The notes under the pieces: generated by a model | What the model saw: only the letters and a program-made list of their open reading frames with translations | Databases searched by the model: none | What the model was told of the DNA's origin: nothing | NCBI RefSeq assembly: GCF_049985285.1 | Contig: NZ_JBNIEU010000001.1 | Location: forward strand, 806,001-870,000 | Length of the DNA stretch: 64,000 nt | Direction of reading: 5' to 3' | DNA from: Aestuariirhabdus sp049985285 | Lineage (GTDB): Bacteria > Pseudomonadota > Gammaproteobacteria > Pseudomonadales > Aestuariirhabdaceae | Shown: piece after piece, positions 34,625 to 44,091 of the stretch | Layout of the letters: every line of letters starts with the position of its first letter | Position numbering within the stretch: position 1 is the first letter of the stretch | Position numbers and translations under genes: made by a program

Positions 34625-35098
34625 CTATTGGTCCTCGACGGCTGTGATCATCATCGTCAGCCACTCCGCCACCAGCGCCGGCTTTTGCTGGCCCCTGATT
34701 TCGATTGTTATCTCGTTTTTTAACAGAAACTGCCCCTCATTTTTCTCGCTCACACTCAGCAAGCGGGAGTGAAGACGGACCTCGCTACCCACGGCCACCG
34801 GTTGCAGGAAGCGCAGCTTGTCGCAGCCATAGTTAATGCCCATCACCACATTTTCAGGAACAACGCCCACCGATTCGCTCAGGTGAGGTATCAGGGAAAG
34901 GGTAAGAAAACCGTGGGCAATGGTACCGCCAAAGGGCGTCTGCGCGGCCCGGGCTGCATCGACGTGTATAAACTGGTGATCGAGGGTCGCCTCGGCGAAG
35001 GCGTCAACCCGCGACTGGTCGATAGGGAACCAGTCCGAACGCCCCAACTCTTTACCAACATAGTCGGACAGCTGCGCTGCCGGAACCGTTTTCAGCAT
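34625..35098 (-). CDS. MaoC-family enoyl-CoA hydratase-like protein
   Basis: A 157-residue hotdog-fold hydratase. ATLDHQFIHVDAARAAQTPFGG and IAHGFLTLSLIPHL hold the Asp-His pair and the R-hydratase signature. It would add water to 2-enoyl-CoA to give the (R)-3-hydroxyacyl-CoA, the substrate class expected for the adjacent SDR. ATG 35098 with GGAGG upstream was chosen over a longer in-frame start. Thirteen bases separate it from the SDR gene. Confidence 0.88.
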   Translation of the reverse strand: MLKTVPAAQLSDYVGKELGRSDWFPIDQSRVDAFAEATLDHQFIHVDAARAAQTPFGGTIAHGFLTLSLIPHLSESVGVVPENVVMGINYGCDKLRFLQPVAVGSEVRLHSRLLSVSEKNEGQFLLKNEITIEIRGQQKPALVAEWLTMMITAVEDQ

Positions 35099-35222
35099 GG
35101 AGACCTCCACAAGGCCATTAGGATGGAGCCATGCTGCAACGGAGCCAGATTCCACACAACCACTATCACCGGGGTGAATAGTCCAAACCACAAGCGGGGC
35201 GATAGAACCGTGCCCGTTAGGC

Positions 35223-35975
35223 CTAGAGGCGCCCTTCCCGCCTCAGCTTATGCCAGGCACCTTCCAGTTTGCTCATCAATTGATAGGCCTGCGGATGCTT
35301 TTTGGAGACCACAAAGCGGAGGTTATACGTGGCCAGGGGTTCATACTCCAGATTCCTCGCAACGTTGGGGTGCACCTGACTTTCAAAGGGACCCCGATAG
35401 TCGAGCAGATAGTCAATACGATCGCTTTCCAGCATCTTCGCCGCATTGGGCCGCATACGAACTACCACCGGCTCAATGCCACTGGCCGGGTCCTGGATTC
35501 TGGACATCCAGCCCCCGTAGGAGTAGCCATGATAGACCCCTACCCGCATTCCAGACAGCTGCTTCAAGTCACCAATAGGCGCCATGTCCGCTTCATGGTA
35601 GGCCCGCAGCTCAATAGTGGAGACGACCGTTTTGCTGGACAGCGTATTGGCCTTCATTCGTGCGAAGGTATCGAGTCCGATCCACAGATCGATGCGCCCC
35701 TCGACGAGGTTTTTTTCCAACCGTTTTGGGGGAAAAGAGGCGGCGGAGAGCTCATAGCCGGCGAGTTCGGCTACCTTGCGAGCCATATCAATGATCTCGC
35801 CCCGGGGTTCGCCGCGGGCATCGGTATAGAAAAAAGGGGGAAACTCGACATAGCCCAGCATCAGGCGGGACTCCGCGTGCGCAGGCAACGCCAGCAGCAT
35901 CGCCACGATGGCGATACCGCAGTAACCAGCGGGCGTTACACAGCTTTGACCAACATTGGGACTGCGCTCTCGCAC
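35223..35975 (-). CDS. Family-3 solute-binding protein without permease
   Basis: A 250-residue protein from GTG 35975 (GGAGG six bases upstream). Residues ~1-33 are a signal peptide (cleavage after AHA). The mature part has the SBP_bac_3 layout (YVEFPPFFYTDARGEPRGEIIDMARKV, VGVYHGYSYGG). No transporter genes adjoin it. Like the ones at 30527 and 40807 it resembles orphan periplasmic sensors of the Pseudomonas/Oceanospirillum type. The ligand is unknown. Confidence 0.82.
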   Translation of the reverse strand: MRERSPNVGQSCVTPAGYCGIAIVAMLLALPAHAESRLMLGYVEFPPFFYTDARGEPRGEIIDMARKVAELAGYELSAASFPPKRLEKNLVEGRIDLWIGLDTFARMKANTLSSKTVVSTIELRAYHEADMAPIGDLKQLSGMRVGVYHGYSYGGWMSRIQDPASGIEPVVVRMRPNAAKMLESDRIDYLLDYRGPFESQVHPNVARNLEYEPLATYNLRFVVSKKHPQAYQLMSKLEGAWHKLRREGRL

Positions 35976-36110
35976 GGACGCCCTCCATTAGAACTCAATG
36001 AAAACCGCGGCCATCCTAGCTCAGCGAACCTCTGGCTCATGATAAACCGTTCGCTATCGCAGATGCCATGATCGCCGTCAATCAGGCTCAAAAGTGCTAC
36101 ACCACCTACA

Positions 36111-38087
36111 TCAGGGCGTCACTATATTGAAGGTTGGTTCAAATTTGTGCAGCAGGCCAAACAGATTCTTGACCGCCAGCAGGCTGCCGTCGATATCGAT
36201 CTCCCCGCTCACCAGCGCCCCCAGCGCCGAGTTACCCTGGGCCAGGCCGTTGAGAGTGGTGCGGTCGAGGTTCATGGTGGCGTCGGCCTCCGCCGATTGC
36301 ACCCCGGCGCGATAGTTCAGCACGCCGTTGCGCAGCCACATCATGTACTGCTCGCCGGTGTCGGTGAAGTTCCAGTTGATGGTCAGTTCGGTATCCTCCG
36401 CGTCGGCGGCGTTGAGCTGCACCGCCATATAGTCAAAAAACATATCCACGCTCATCGCTGCCACAATATCCGCCGAGGCGGTACCCCGGGAACTAAACTC
36501 CAGCAAGCCGCCGCGCAGCTCCTGTGCCCCGGTCAGGTAGAAGTTACGCCAGGGGCCGCTCTCCGCCTGGAACCCCATCTGCTCGTAGCTCTGCGCCAGC
36601 AGCTCCCGTGCGGTCTGGTTGTCCGGGTCGGCAAACACCACCTTGTTGAGGACGGTGGCGGCAAAGCGGTATTCGCCCCGCTCTATATCCCCGCGCGCCT
36701 TGGTGATCACCGCCTCGCTGCCCCCCATATACTCGACAAATTTCTTCGACTCCGCCTCCGGAGGCAGGGGGTTGAGATTGGCCGGGTTGGCATCGAACCA
36801 GCCCAGGTAATACTGGTAGACCGCCTTGATATTGTGGCTCAGGGTGCCGTAGTAACCCCGGTTGGCCCATTCGCGGGCCAGCGCCGGTGGCAGCTCCAGT
36901 TGCTCGGCGATCTCCCTCGGGGTATAGCCACGGTTGGCGTAGTGCAGCGTCTGGTCGTGGATAAATTTGTACAGGTCGCGCTGCTTCTCCAGCAGGTCAA
37001 CCACGTCGGCGTTACCCCACACCGGCCAGTGGTGGCTGCCCAGCATCAGCTCACTCTGCTCGCCGTAGCGCTGGATCACCTGGTCGAGGTACTTGGCCCA
37101 GTTCAGCGAGTCCCGCACCTTGGCTCCGCGCAGGGTGTAGAGGTTGTGCATCGTGTGATTGACCTCCTCGGCGATCATCAACGCCTTAAAGGCGGGAAAA
37201 TAAAACACCATCTCCGACGGCGCCTCGGTGCCGGGCATGAGGAAGAACTCTACCTCAACGCCATCGATAGTAAGCCGGGTACCACTCTGTTCGATCTCGC
37301 GGGTCGGGTTGATCAGGGTGAACGTGCCCATCGCCACCGATTTACCAAGGCCCGAGCCTACATAGCCCGTAGGCCCCACCGGCAGCAGACTACCAAACAT
37401 ATAGCTGGCACGGCGGGTCATGGCGGCGCCGGCGAGTACATTCTCCGCAATCGCGTGCTCCATCAGCTCCGCCGGCACAATCACCGAGACCTCGCCATCG
37501 TCCACCTGCTGCTGGGTCACCACCCCCTTGATGCCGGCAAAGTGGTCGATGTGGCTGTGGGTGATGATGACGCTCTTCACCGGCTTGCGACCCAGATGCT
37601 GGTACACCAGCGCCATGCCCGCCTCGGCAGTCTCGCGGCTGGTGAGCGGGTCAATAACGATATATCCGCTCTCCCCCTCGATGATCGACATCACCGCCAG
37701 GTCGTAGCCCCGCACCTGATAGACCCGGTCGCGCACCTTAAAAAGACCATAATCACGGTTCAGGGTGGCCTGACGCCACAGGCTGGGGTTGACCGTGTCC
37801 GGCGCTTCGCCCTCGATAAAGCCGAAGCGATCCATATTCCAGGTATCGGCTGGCGTCTGGGTGGGCTCGATCACCAGGCTGTCGGGGCGAGCGACCAGCC
37901 CCCGTTCGAGCCGCTCGAAATCACGCCGGTCGTCCCAGTTGAGGGCTTCGGCATGGGCCTTATTGGCAGCCAGTGTGGCCGCGCTGGCCTTGGAGTCCGA
38001 GGCAACCGGAAGCGAAGAGTCGCTGCATCCGCTTATCAGGGAAATCAGTGCGGCGCAGCACCCCACAAAAAGGCATCGTTGGAACAT
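36111..38087 (-). CDS. SdsA-like alkyl sulfatase (metallo-beta-lactamase fold), predicted lipoprotein
   Basis: A 658-residue alkyl sulfatase, the same length as Pseudomonas SdsA1. ITHSHIDHFAGIKG is the binuclear zinc HxHxDH motif. EEVNHTMHN and GSHHWP supply further ligands; the middle is the dimerisation domain, and the last ~125 residues are an SCP2-like domain that holds the alkyl chain. It cleaves primary alkyl sulfates such as SDS to alcohol and sulfate. The N-terminus ends in LISGC, a lipobox, suggesting surface or periplasmic anchoring. ATG with AGGAGA upstream. No sulfate or alcohol-oxidation genes adjoin. Confidence 0.92.
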   Translation of the reverse strand: MFQRCLFVGCCAALISLISGCSDSSLPVASDSKASAATLAANKAHAEALNWDDRRDFERLERGLVARPDSLVIEPTQTPADTWNMDRFGFIEGEAPDTVNPSLWRQATLNRDYGLFKVRDRVYQVRGYDLAVMSIIEGESGYIVIDPLTSRETAEAGMALVYQHLGRKPVKSVIITHSHIDHFAGIKGVVTQQQVDDGEVSVIVPAELMEHAIAENVLAGAAMTRRASYMFGSLLPVGPTGYVGSGLGKSVAMGTFTLINPTREIEQSGTRLTIDGVEVEFFLMPGTEAPSEMVFYFPAFKALMIAEEVNHTMHNLYTLRGAKVRDSLNWAKYLDQVIQRYGEQSELMLGSHHWPVWGNADVVDLLEKQRDLYKFIHDQTLHYANRGYTPREIAEQLELPPALAREWANRGYYGTLSHNIKAVYQYYLGWFDANPANLNPLPPEAESKKFVEYMGGSEAVITKARGDIERGEYRFAATVLNKVVFADPDNQTARELLAQSYEQMGFQAESGPWRNFYLTGAQELRGGLLEFSSRGTASADIVAAMSVDMFFDYMAVQLNAADAEDTELTINWNFTDTGEQYMMWLRNGVLNYRAGVQSAEADATMNLDRTTLNGLAQGNSALGALVSGEIDIDGSLLAVKNLFGLLHKFEPTFNIVTP

Positions 38088-38226
38088 GGTGTATCTCCTG
38101 TAGAGGGTTATCTGTTTTTATTATGTGGTTTTCTATTATGGGACTTTGTTGTGGCTCTTTTCCCATGGTTTTGTTTCGCCAAATAAGAGCAGATGACGCC
38201 ACCGCGCACAAGCTTCCCATCAAGGC

Positions 38227-38258
38227 TTGACCCTTATGTTTACTTGAGGGTTTATACT
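38227..38258 (+). promoter_or_regulatory. MerR-type metal-responsive promoter of the zntR-like operon
   Basis: TTGACC (38227-38232) and TATACT (38253-38258) are separated by exactly 20 bases, the overlong spacer that MerR proteins correct by untwisting DNA. A dyad ACCCT/AGGGT (38230-38251) spans the spacer. It lies 28 bases before the regulator ATG, so the regulator is probably autoregulated. Confidence 0.65.
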
Positions 38259-38286
38259 CGAATAAACCTTTCCAACGGAAACCGCC

Positions 38287-38706
38287 ATGCTAAAGATTGG
38301 ACAGCTGGCGCAACAGAGTGACGTTAGTATCGCTACCTTGCGCTACTACGAAACCCAGGGGTTGCTGCAACTCCCTGCCCGCGCCACCAATGGATATCGT
38401 CTCTACCCTCCCGAAGCCCTCAAGCGGGTGCAGTTTATCCGCCGCGCCCAGGGGCTCGGATTTTCGCTGAAGGAGATCAAGGAACTGCTGTTGCTGCAGG
38501 TCGAGGCCAACCACCACAGCTGTCGGGAGGTCAAGCAGGTGGCTGAAGATAAACTGGATAAAGTGCGCCAACGTATCCACCAATTACAGGCGATCGAGCA
38601 GGCACTGCACTCTCTGGCCGCCAAGTGCTGTGGCGGCCCCGAGCACGCGGTAGGATGCTCTATTTTGCGGGAGCTCGACGGTCAGCAGAAGGTACTATCG
38701 AAATGA
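38287..38706 (+). CDS. ZntR-like MerR-family Zn(II)/heavy-metal regulator
   Basis: A 139-residue MerR protein. The winged helix is at residues 1-70 (ATLRYYETQGLL), followed by the dimer helix. The metal site matches ZntR residue for residue: Cys79, Cys114, Cys115, His120 (119 in ZntR) and Cys124. This combination indicates Zn(II), and perhaps Cd/Pb. It activates through a 20-bp-spacer promoter just upstream. Its stop overlaps the permease start by ATGA, so the permease is the probable target. Confidence 0.9.
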   Translation: MLKIGQLAQQSDVSIATLRYYETQGLLQLPARATNGYRLYPPEALKRVQFIRRAQGLGFSLKEIKELLLLQVEANHHSCREVKQVAEDKLDKVRQRIHQLQAIEQALHSLAAKCCGGPEHAVGCSILRELDGQQKVLSK

Positions 38707-39743
38707 TGACCTTTGTCGAAAACTTCATCCACCTGTTCTCCGAGGCTGCTCCCTGGTTGCTACTGGGCCTACTGTTTGCCGGGGTGTTAAAAGTCTGGAT
38801 GCCGACCCGGTGGATGCAAACCCACCTGAGCCGCGAAGGCAGCGGCTCGGTGGTTAAAGCCGCATTATTGGGAGCGCCATTACCCCTCTGCTCCTGCGGC
38901 GTCATCCCCGCCGCTCTCGGCATTCGCCGCGCCGGGGCATCGCGGGGGGCGACCGTCTCCTTTTTAATATCAACCCCGGAAACCGGGGTCGACTCCATCG
39001 CCGTCACCTATGCCCTACTGGGACCACTGATGGCGATTGTACGCCCCATCGCCGCCGTCGCCAGCGCCATTACCGCCGGTCTGCTTGCAGGTAAAGGAGA
39101 GAACTGTTCTCCCACCACAACGCCAACAGCCTGCTGTGCCTCGAAGCGCTGTAGTGACACTCCAGCCCCGGATGAAACCGTTGAACCCTTACTACGGAAG
39201 CTATCGCGGGGCTTGCAGTTTGGCTTCGTTGAGATCGTCAACGACATCGCCGGATGGATGTTGGTGGGGTTACTGTTCGCCGCCGCCGTCGTCACCTGGG
39301 TTCCTCCCGACACCATCAGCCAGTGGGGGAGCGGCCTGCCCGCCATGGTGATGATGGTGCTGATCGGTATCCCTATGTACGTATGCGCAACCGCCTCCAC
39401 TCCCATCGCCGCAGGCTTGATGCTGGCGGGGATCTCCCCCGGAACCGTGTTGGTGTTTATGCTCGCGGGTCCGGCCACCAACGTCTCGACCATTGCACTG
39501 GTGCACCGCGAACTGGGGATAAGAGCCCTGGTCGCTTATCTTGGTAGCGTCATCGGCGTGGCAATCCTCTTCGGCTTGGGACTGGATAGCCTGATCACGG
39601 GAGCGCTACTGCCAAACGTGGCGGCAGCGGGGGGCACACCATGGATCCCACTCTCCACTGGGGTAGCCGCCTCGGGAATACTAGTGCTGCTCTTTATGCG
39701 GGCACTCTGGCACCAAACCCTGCTCATCCTCCGGCGCTACTAG
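38703..39743 (+). CDS. SO_0444-family (DUF318/PF03773) Cu/Zn efflux permease
   Basis: A 346-residue membrane protein of two homologous halves, each with helices and small-residue-rich motifs (LCSCGVIPAALGIRRAG in the first, VCATASTPIAAGLMLAG in the second). They are linked by a Cys-rich loop (CCASKRC, about residues 165-175) that could bind metal. The family is named for a Shewanella copper/zinc efflux transporter. ATG 38703 overlaps the regulator stop. Control by a ZntR-type protein points to zinc export. A second ATG at 38706 is an alternative start. Confidence 0.88.
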   Translation: MMTFVENFIHLFSEAAPWLLLGLLFAGVLKVWMPTRWMQTHLSREGSGSVVKAALLGAPLPLCSCGVIPAALGIRRAGASRGATVSFLISTPETGVDSIAVTYALLGPLMAIVRPIAAVASAITAGLLAGKGENCSPTTTPTACCASKRCSDTPAPDETVEPLLRKLSRGLQFGFVEIVNDIAGWMLVGLLFAAAVVTWVPPDTISQWGSGLPAMVMMVLIGIPMYVCATASTPIAAGLMLAGISPGTVLVFMLAGPATNVSTIALVHRELGIRALVAYLGSVIGVAILFGLGLDSLITGALLPNVAAAGGTPWIPLSTGVAASGILVLLFMRALWHQTLLILRRY

Positions 39744-39785
39744 CCTATACTCGCTAACAGGAAACCTGTACAGGGAGTATGGTTA

Positions 39786-40784
39786 ATGCGTTGGGTGTTA
39801 TTGGTGTATATGCTGCTGTGGTCGCTGGGTCTGTCGGCGCAACCGCTTACCTTCGCCCTGATTCCCAAGTCCACTGACAGCCCTTTCTTTGCCCAGGCCC
39901 GCGCAGGCTGTGAGCAGGCAGCCGAGGCACTGGGTGTGCGCTGTTTGTATGTTGGCTCCCCGGACCTCGATATCCGCCAGCAAAACCACCTGGTCGAAAC
40001 GTTAATGGAGGAGGGAATAGACGGCATAGCGCTCTCGGTGGCCGGTTCCGCATTTTTGGTCAACCACAGCATGCAAGCGGCGATGGCCAGCGGGTTGCCG
40101 GTAGTCACCTTTGATTCAGACTTTGCAGCGGAAGATCTGGCCCGCTACCCCGAGCTGCGCCGCGCTTATATCGGCACCGACAACTATGCCCTGGGCCATG
40201 CGATTGGCGAAGCGGTTCTACGTGAACGTCCCCGCGGTGGAAAACTCTGTGTGATTTCGGGCCACGTGCTATCTCCCAACTTGCAGCGACGAATCAATGG
40301 CCTGCGGGATGCCCTGGCCGCTGATCGGCCGGCTCCCGGTCACTCCGCGCGCCTGAATACGGCGCAATGGAGCGAGTTTTACCGCTGTCCAATGTACAGT
40401 CGCGACGACATTGCCCGCTCCCGACAGCTCACCAGCTTCGCCTTACGCGTGCACCAGGAGCATCCTGACCAGCTCGATACGGTCGCGATCCTGGGCTCCT
40501 GGCCCCAGAGTGATGCCGATGCCTATCGCCAGCTGATCGGACCCTACCTCAACGCGATCCGGAGCAAAGCCCTGGTGATGGTGATTGGGGACACATTGCC
40601 CCAGCAATTGGAGCTGCTAAACGAGGGAGGGGCCCACGCCAACATCGGTCAAAATGCCTTTGAGATGGGCCGCCAGGCGATCCACACACTGTATCGCATC
40701 GTTAAGGGCGAGTCTTATGAGAAGATAACCCATACACCGATTACCCACTGCCTGCCGGAGACCCTGTCTACCTGCACACGGTGA
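39786..40784 (+). CDS. Periplasmic sugar/autoinducer-binding-like protein (type 1 PBP)
   Basis: A 332-residue secreted protein; residues 1-18 are the signal. It has the RbsB/LuxP-like bilobed fold: FALIPKSTDSPFFAQARAGC start, GIALSVAGSAF, VVTFDSDF and YIGTDNYALGHAIGEA. No ABC permease, ATPase or LuxQ-like kinase adjoins, so the partner is not evident. Its ligand may be a sugar or another small polar molecule. It is 42 bases after the permease but probably a separate unit (GGAG before ATG). Confidence 0.78.
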   Translation: MRWVLLVYMLLWSLGLSAQPLTFALIPKSTDSPFFAQARAGCEQAAEALGVRCLYVGSPDLDIRQQNHLVETLMEEGIDGIALSVAGSAFLVNHSMQAAMASGLPVVTFDSDFAAEDLARYPELRRAYIGTDNYALGHAIGEAVLRERPRGGKLCVISGHVLSPNLQRRINGLRDALAADRPAPGHSARLNTAQWSEFYRCPMYSRDDIARSRQLTSFALRVHQEHPDQLDTVAILGSWPQSDADAYRQLIGPYLNAIRSKALVMVIGDTLPQQLELLNEGGAHANIGQNAFEMGRQAIHTLYRIVKGESYEKITHTPITHCLPETLSTCTR

Positions 40785-40806
40785 ACAGAGGCGGTAAAAG
40801 CCGCGA

Positions 40807-41568
40807 CTAGGGTGACTGTCTCAAATAACTGTTGATGATGTTATCGAGGCTGCCGTCGTTGCGAATCGAGTCGAGGGCGGATTGCAGTGTCTGCACCACC
40901 TCGTCCGGAGTCTCCCGGTTGAGGCCCAGGTACAGGTCTACCTTGTCGAACGTCAGAACCTGCTTGATGCCCGTCACCTTTTCCCTATTGGCCAGAAAAA
41001 GCCCGGAATAGTTGTTGGCGGCCCACAGATCGATCTTACCACTGGCCAGCTTGCTCGCGTTGAGGTGGTCGGCAACGGACTGTTGAACCCTGAACCCCTG
41101 CTCCAGCAGGTAATCGGTCAGGGCATCCCCCTTATAACCCCCTATCTTATACTTCCTGGCGTCTTCCAGAGAGTTAAGGCGAATATTGCTGCCATCACGG
41201 GCAAAGAATACCCACTCATCAGGGGCTAGGGGCCCCACCCACTTAAACAGAGGCTCTCGCTCATCGCTACGGACCATGGAAAAAACGCCAAAGCCCTCTT
41301 TTTCCATCGCTTTCTTATAGATTCGCTCCCAGGGGAATCGCAGGGTCACTTTCTGCCTGATATTAGCCCGCTTGAACATCTCTCGCACGATGCGTACAGA
41401 GATGCCATCCACGTCGTTGCCCTTGGCGTAGTTACTGCCGTTTATGGCAAAGTTGTAGGGGGGGAAATTTTCAGTTTGGAGCGAGAGAATATAGTTCGGC
41501 GGTATCTCGGCATGCGCAGTCGTGACGACACACACTAACCCCAAGAGAGCCCAGACCAAGCGCTTCAT
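40807..41568 (-). CDS. Family-3 solute-binding protein without permease
   Basis: A 253-residue periplasmic protein; residues 1-20 form the signal (cleavage after AHA). SBP_bac_3 fold: LQTENFPPYNFAINGSN, DVDGISVRIVREMF, and the hinge region KYKIGGYKGDALTDYLLEQG. It is convergent with the type 1 binding protein and has no transporter partner. This is the third orphan of its class in the window, after 30527 and 35223. Confidence 0.82.
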   Translation of the reverse strand: MKRLVWALLGLVCVVTTAHAEIPPNYILSLQTENFPPYNFAINGSNYAKGNDVDGISVRIVREMFKRANIRQKVTLRFPWERIYKKAMEKEGFGVFSMVRSDEREPLFKWVGPLAPDEWVFFARDGSNIRLNSLEDARKYKIGGYKGDALTDYLLEQGFRVQQSVADHLNASKLASGKIDLWAANNYSGLFLANREKVTGIKQVLTFDKVDLYLGLNRETPDEVVQTLQSALDSIRNDGSLDNIINSYLRQSP

Positions 41569-41701
41569 ACTTCCCCCACTTGTTTGTTGTTATGACACAG
41601 CTATCCATCTTTTGTACATCTATTCAGCGGGATCAGCAACCATCCCTTGGCTAAAGATACACAAATTCAACACGGCCCCCCAAAATAACGAAGGATCCAC
41701 T

Positions 41702-41727
41702 AAAAAGGCGGCCGGAGCCGCCTTTTT
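41702..41727. terminator. Terminator at the end of the tkt-epd-pgk-fba operon
   Basis: AAAAAGGCGGC, loop CGGA, GCCGCCTTTTT: a perfect GC stem flanked by A- and T-tracts, 22 bases after the fba stop. It is usable in both directions. Confidence 0.9.
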
Positions 41728-41749
41728 CACCTACTGAAACTCCATCACA

Positions 41750-42814
41750 TCACAGGATGCGCGGATCCAGTTCACCGCTTTGGTATCGATCAAACATGGT
41801 ATCGAGGCTGTCTACCTTGATCTTCGACGCATTGCCCGCCGTCCCAAACGCTTCGTAGCGAGCAAGACAGATCTCGGTCATTGCACGGGTTGTTTGCAGC
41901 AGGTATTTACGGGGATCAAACTCCGAAGGATTTTGGGCCAGGAAACGACGCACTGCGCCGGTTGACGCCAAACGCAGGTCGGTATCGATATTGACCTTGC
42001 GCACCCCGTGCTTAATCCCCTCACAGATCTGCTCCACCGGGACGCCGTATGTTTCCGGGATTTCGCCACCAAACTCGTTAATAACCTTGAGCCACTCCTG
42101 GGGGACCGAGCTGGAGCCGTGCATCACCAGGTGGGTGCCGGGAATACGCTGGTGAATCGCCTTGATACGATCGATCGCCAGGATGTCACCGGTAGGAGGA
42201 CGAGTAAATTTGTACGCACCGTGGCTGGTGCCGCAGGCAATGGCCAGGGCATCGACCCCCGTCGCCTGCACGAAATCAGCCGCCTCATCAGGGTCCGTCA
42301 GCATCTGCTCATGGCTGAGGGTACCTTCGGCGCCCACGCCATCCTCCTCCCCGGCTTGCCCGGTTTCGAGGGACCCCAGACAACCCAGCTCACCCTCTAC
42401 CGAAACACCACAGGCGTGTGCCATCTCAACAGTGCGGCGGGTAACGTCGACGTTGTATTCGTAACTGGAGGGCGTTTTGCCATCATCCATCAACGAGCCA
42501 TCCATCATCACCGATGAGAACCCCAGTTGAATGGAGCGCTGGCACACCGTGGGGGAGGTGCCATGGTCCTGGTGCATGCACACAGGAATATGGGGGAACT
42601 CCTCAATGGCCGCGAGAATCAGGTGACGCAGGAAAGGCGCCCCCGCGTACTTGCGCGCTCCCGCCGAAGCCTGCACGATAACCGGGCTATCGGTACGGTC
42701 AGCCGCCTCCATAATGGCGCGCATCTGCTCCAGGTTGTTGACGTTATACGCCGGGACGCCATATCCATACTCGGCGGCGTGGTCCAGCAATTGACGCATG
42801 CTCACTAAAGCCAT
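41750..42814 (-). CDS. fba: Fructose-bisphosphate aldolase, class II (Calvin-type)
   Basis: A 354-residue zinc aldolase that interconverts fructose-1,6-bisphosphate with glyceraldehyde-3-phosphate and DHAP. CMHQDHG carries zinc-binding His and catalytic Asp; VEGELGCLG and IACGTSHGAYK supply further ligands and the monovalent cation site; VMHGSSS is the phosphate loop. Length (about 354) matches the Pseudomonas-type long class II enzyme. It is last in the tkt-epd-pgk-fba operon, 77 bases after pgk. Confidence 0.95.
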   Translation of the reverse strand: MALVSMRQLLDHAAEYGYGVPAYNVNNLEQMRAIMEAADRTDSPVIVQASAGARKYAGAPFLRHLILAAIEEFPHIPVCMHQDHGTSPTVCQRSIQLGFSSVMMDGSLMDDGKTPSSYEYNVDVTRRTVEMAHACGVSVEGELGCLGSLETGQAGEEDGVGAEGTLSHEQMLTDPDEAADFVQATGVDALAIACGTSHGAYKFTRPPTGDILAIDRIKAIHQRIPGTHLVMHGSSSVPQEWLKVINEFGGEIPETYGVPVEQICEGIKHGVRKVNIDTDLRLASTGAVRRFLAQNPSEFDPRKYLLQTTRAMTEICLARYEAFGTAGNASKIKVDSLDTMFDRYQSGELDPRIL

Positions 42815-42891
42815 GATGATTCCTCAGTCTGTCAAAAAATAGGGGGCCGCAGGCCTGTTGCCTGGGGCCGAAATCTGGGTAAGAAGGCGCG

Positions 42892-44055
42892 TTAGCTGCG
42901 CGCGCGTTCTTCCAGTATAGCTACTGCCGGCAGGGTTTTACCCTCTACAAACTCGAGAAAGGCACCACCACCGGTAGAGATATAGGAAACCTTGTCTGCG
43001 ATATTGTACTTATCGACCGCCGCCAGGGTGTCCCCCCCTCCGGCGATGGAGAACGCACTGCTGCCAGCAATCGCCAACGACATCGCTTTGGTGCCCTCGC
43101 CAAACTGGTCAAACTCGAAGACCCCCACCGGTCCATTCCAGATAATGGTGCGGGCCTCCTTCAGCGCCTCGGCGAACAGCGCCGCAGTCTGCGGGCCCAC
43201 ATCGAAGATCATGTCATCCTCGGTCACCGCATCCACGCTCTTGAGCTCGGCGGGAGCATCTTCAGAAAATTGTTTGCCCGTTACCACATCTACCGGCATG
43301 GGGATCTCAACCTTTTCCAGCAGCGCCCTGGCCTGGGGAATAAGGTCGGCTTCGTAGAGCGACTTACCCACCGGCTTACCGATCGCGGCCAGGAAGGTGT
43401 TGGCGATACCGCCCCCCACGATCATCCGGTCCACGACCGTAGACAGGCTCTCCAACACGGTTAACTTGGTCGACACCTTGGATCCACCGACGATGGCCAA
43501 TAGCGGCCGCTCCGGGTTGTCCAGCGCCTTACCCAGGGCGTCGAGCTCGGCGGCCAGCAACGGTCCGGCACAGGCGACCGGTGCAAATCTGGCCACACCG
43601 TGGGTAGAGGCCTGGGCGCGGTGGGCGGTGCCAAAGGCATCCATAACGAACAGGTCGCACAGTGCTGCATAGGATTTCGACAGCGCTTCGTCATCGCTTT
43701 TCTCGCCCGCGTTAAAGCGCACGTTTTCCAGCAGCACCAGTTCACCTTCAGCGACCTCAACCCCCTGCAGGTAATCGGCCTCCAGGCGCACGGGCATTCC
43801 CAACAACGTCGACAGGTGATCCGCAACCGGCTGCAGGGAAAATTCTGCGGCGGCTTGTCCCTCTACGGGCCGTCCAAGGTGCGACATGACCATTACCCGG
43901 GCACCCGCATCGAGGGCCTGGCGAATGGTGGGCAGGGCAGCACGGATTCGCGCATCCGAAGTTACCCTGTCATCTTTTACCGGCACATTGAGGTCTTCAC
44001 GGATCAGCACTCGCTTACCCGCCAGATCCAGCTCGCTCATCTTTATTACAGACAT
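42892..44055 (-). CDS. pgk: Phosphoglycerate kinase
   Basis: A 387-residue glycolytic kinase. LIREDLNVPVKD is the start of the N domain with the substrate-binding region, MSHLGRP the triose-binding loop, VGGSKVSTKL the hinge strand, and the C domain ends with GGGDTLAAV and STGGGAFLEF, the nucleotide loop. ATG 44055 follows AAGGAA and gives the usual MSVIKM start; the preceding GTG is not needed. It lies 36 bases after epd. Confidence 0.96.
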   Translation of the reverse strand: MSVIKMSELDLAGKRVLIREDLNVPVKDDRVTSDARIRAALPTIRQALDAGARVMVMSHLGRPVEGQAAAEFSLQPVADHLSTLLGMPVRLEADYLQGVEVAEGELVLLENVRFNAGEKSDDEALSKSYAALCDLFVMDAFGTAHRAQASTHGVARFAPVACAGPLLAAELDALGKALDNPERPLLAIVGGSKVSTKLTVLESLSTVVDRMIVGGGIANTFLAAIGKPVGKSLYEADLIPQARALLEKVEIPMPVDVVTGKQFSEDAPAELKSVDAVTEDDMIFDVGPQTAALFAEALKEARTIIWNGPVGVFEFDQFGEGTKAMSLAIAGSSAFSIAGGGDTLAAVDKYNIADKVSYISTGGGAFLEFVEGKTLPAVAILEERARS

Positions 44056-44091
44056 CACTCGGTTCCTTTATCGGTCGACCCGCTGGGCCAT

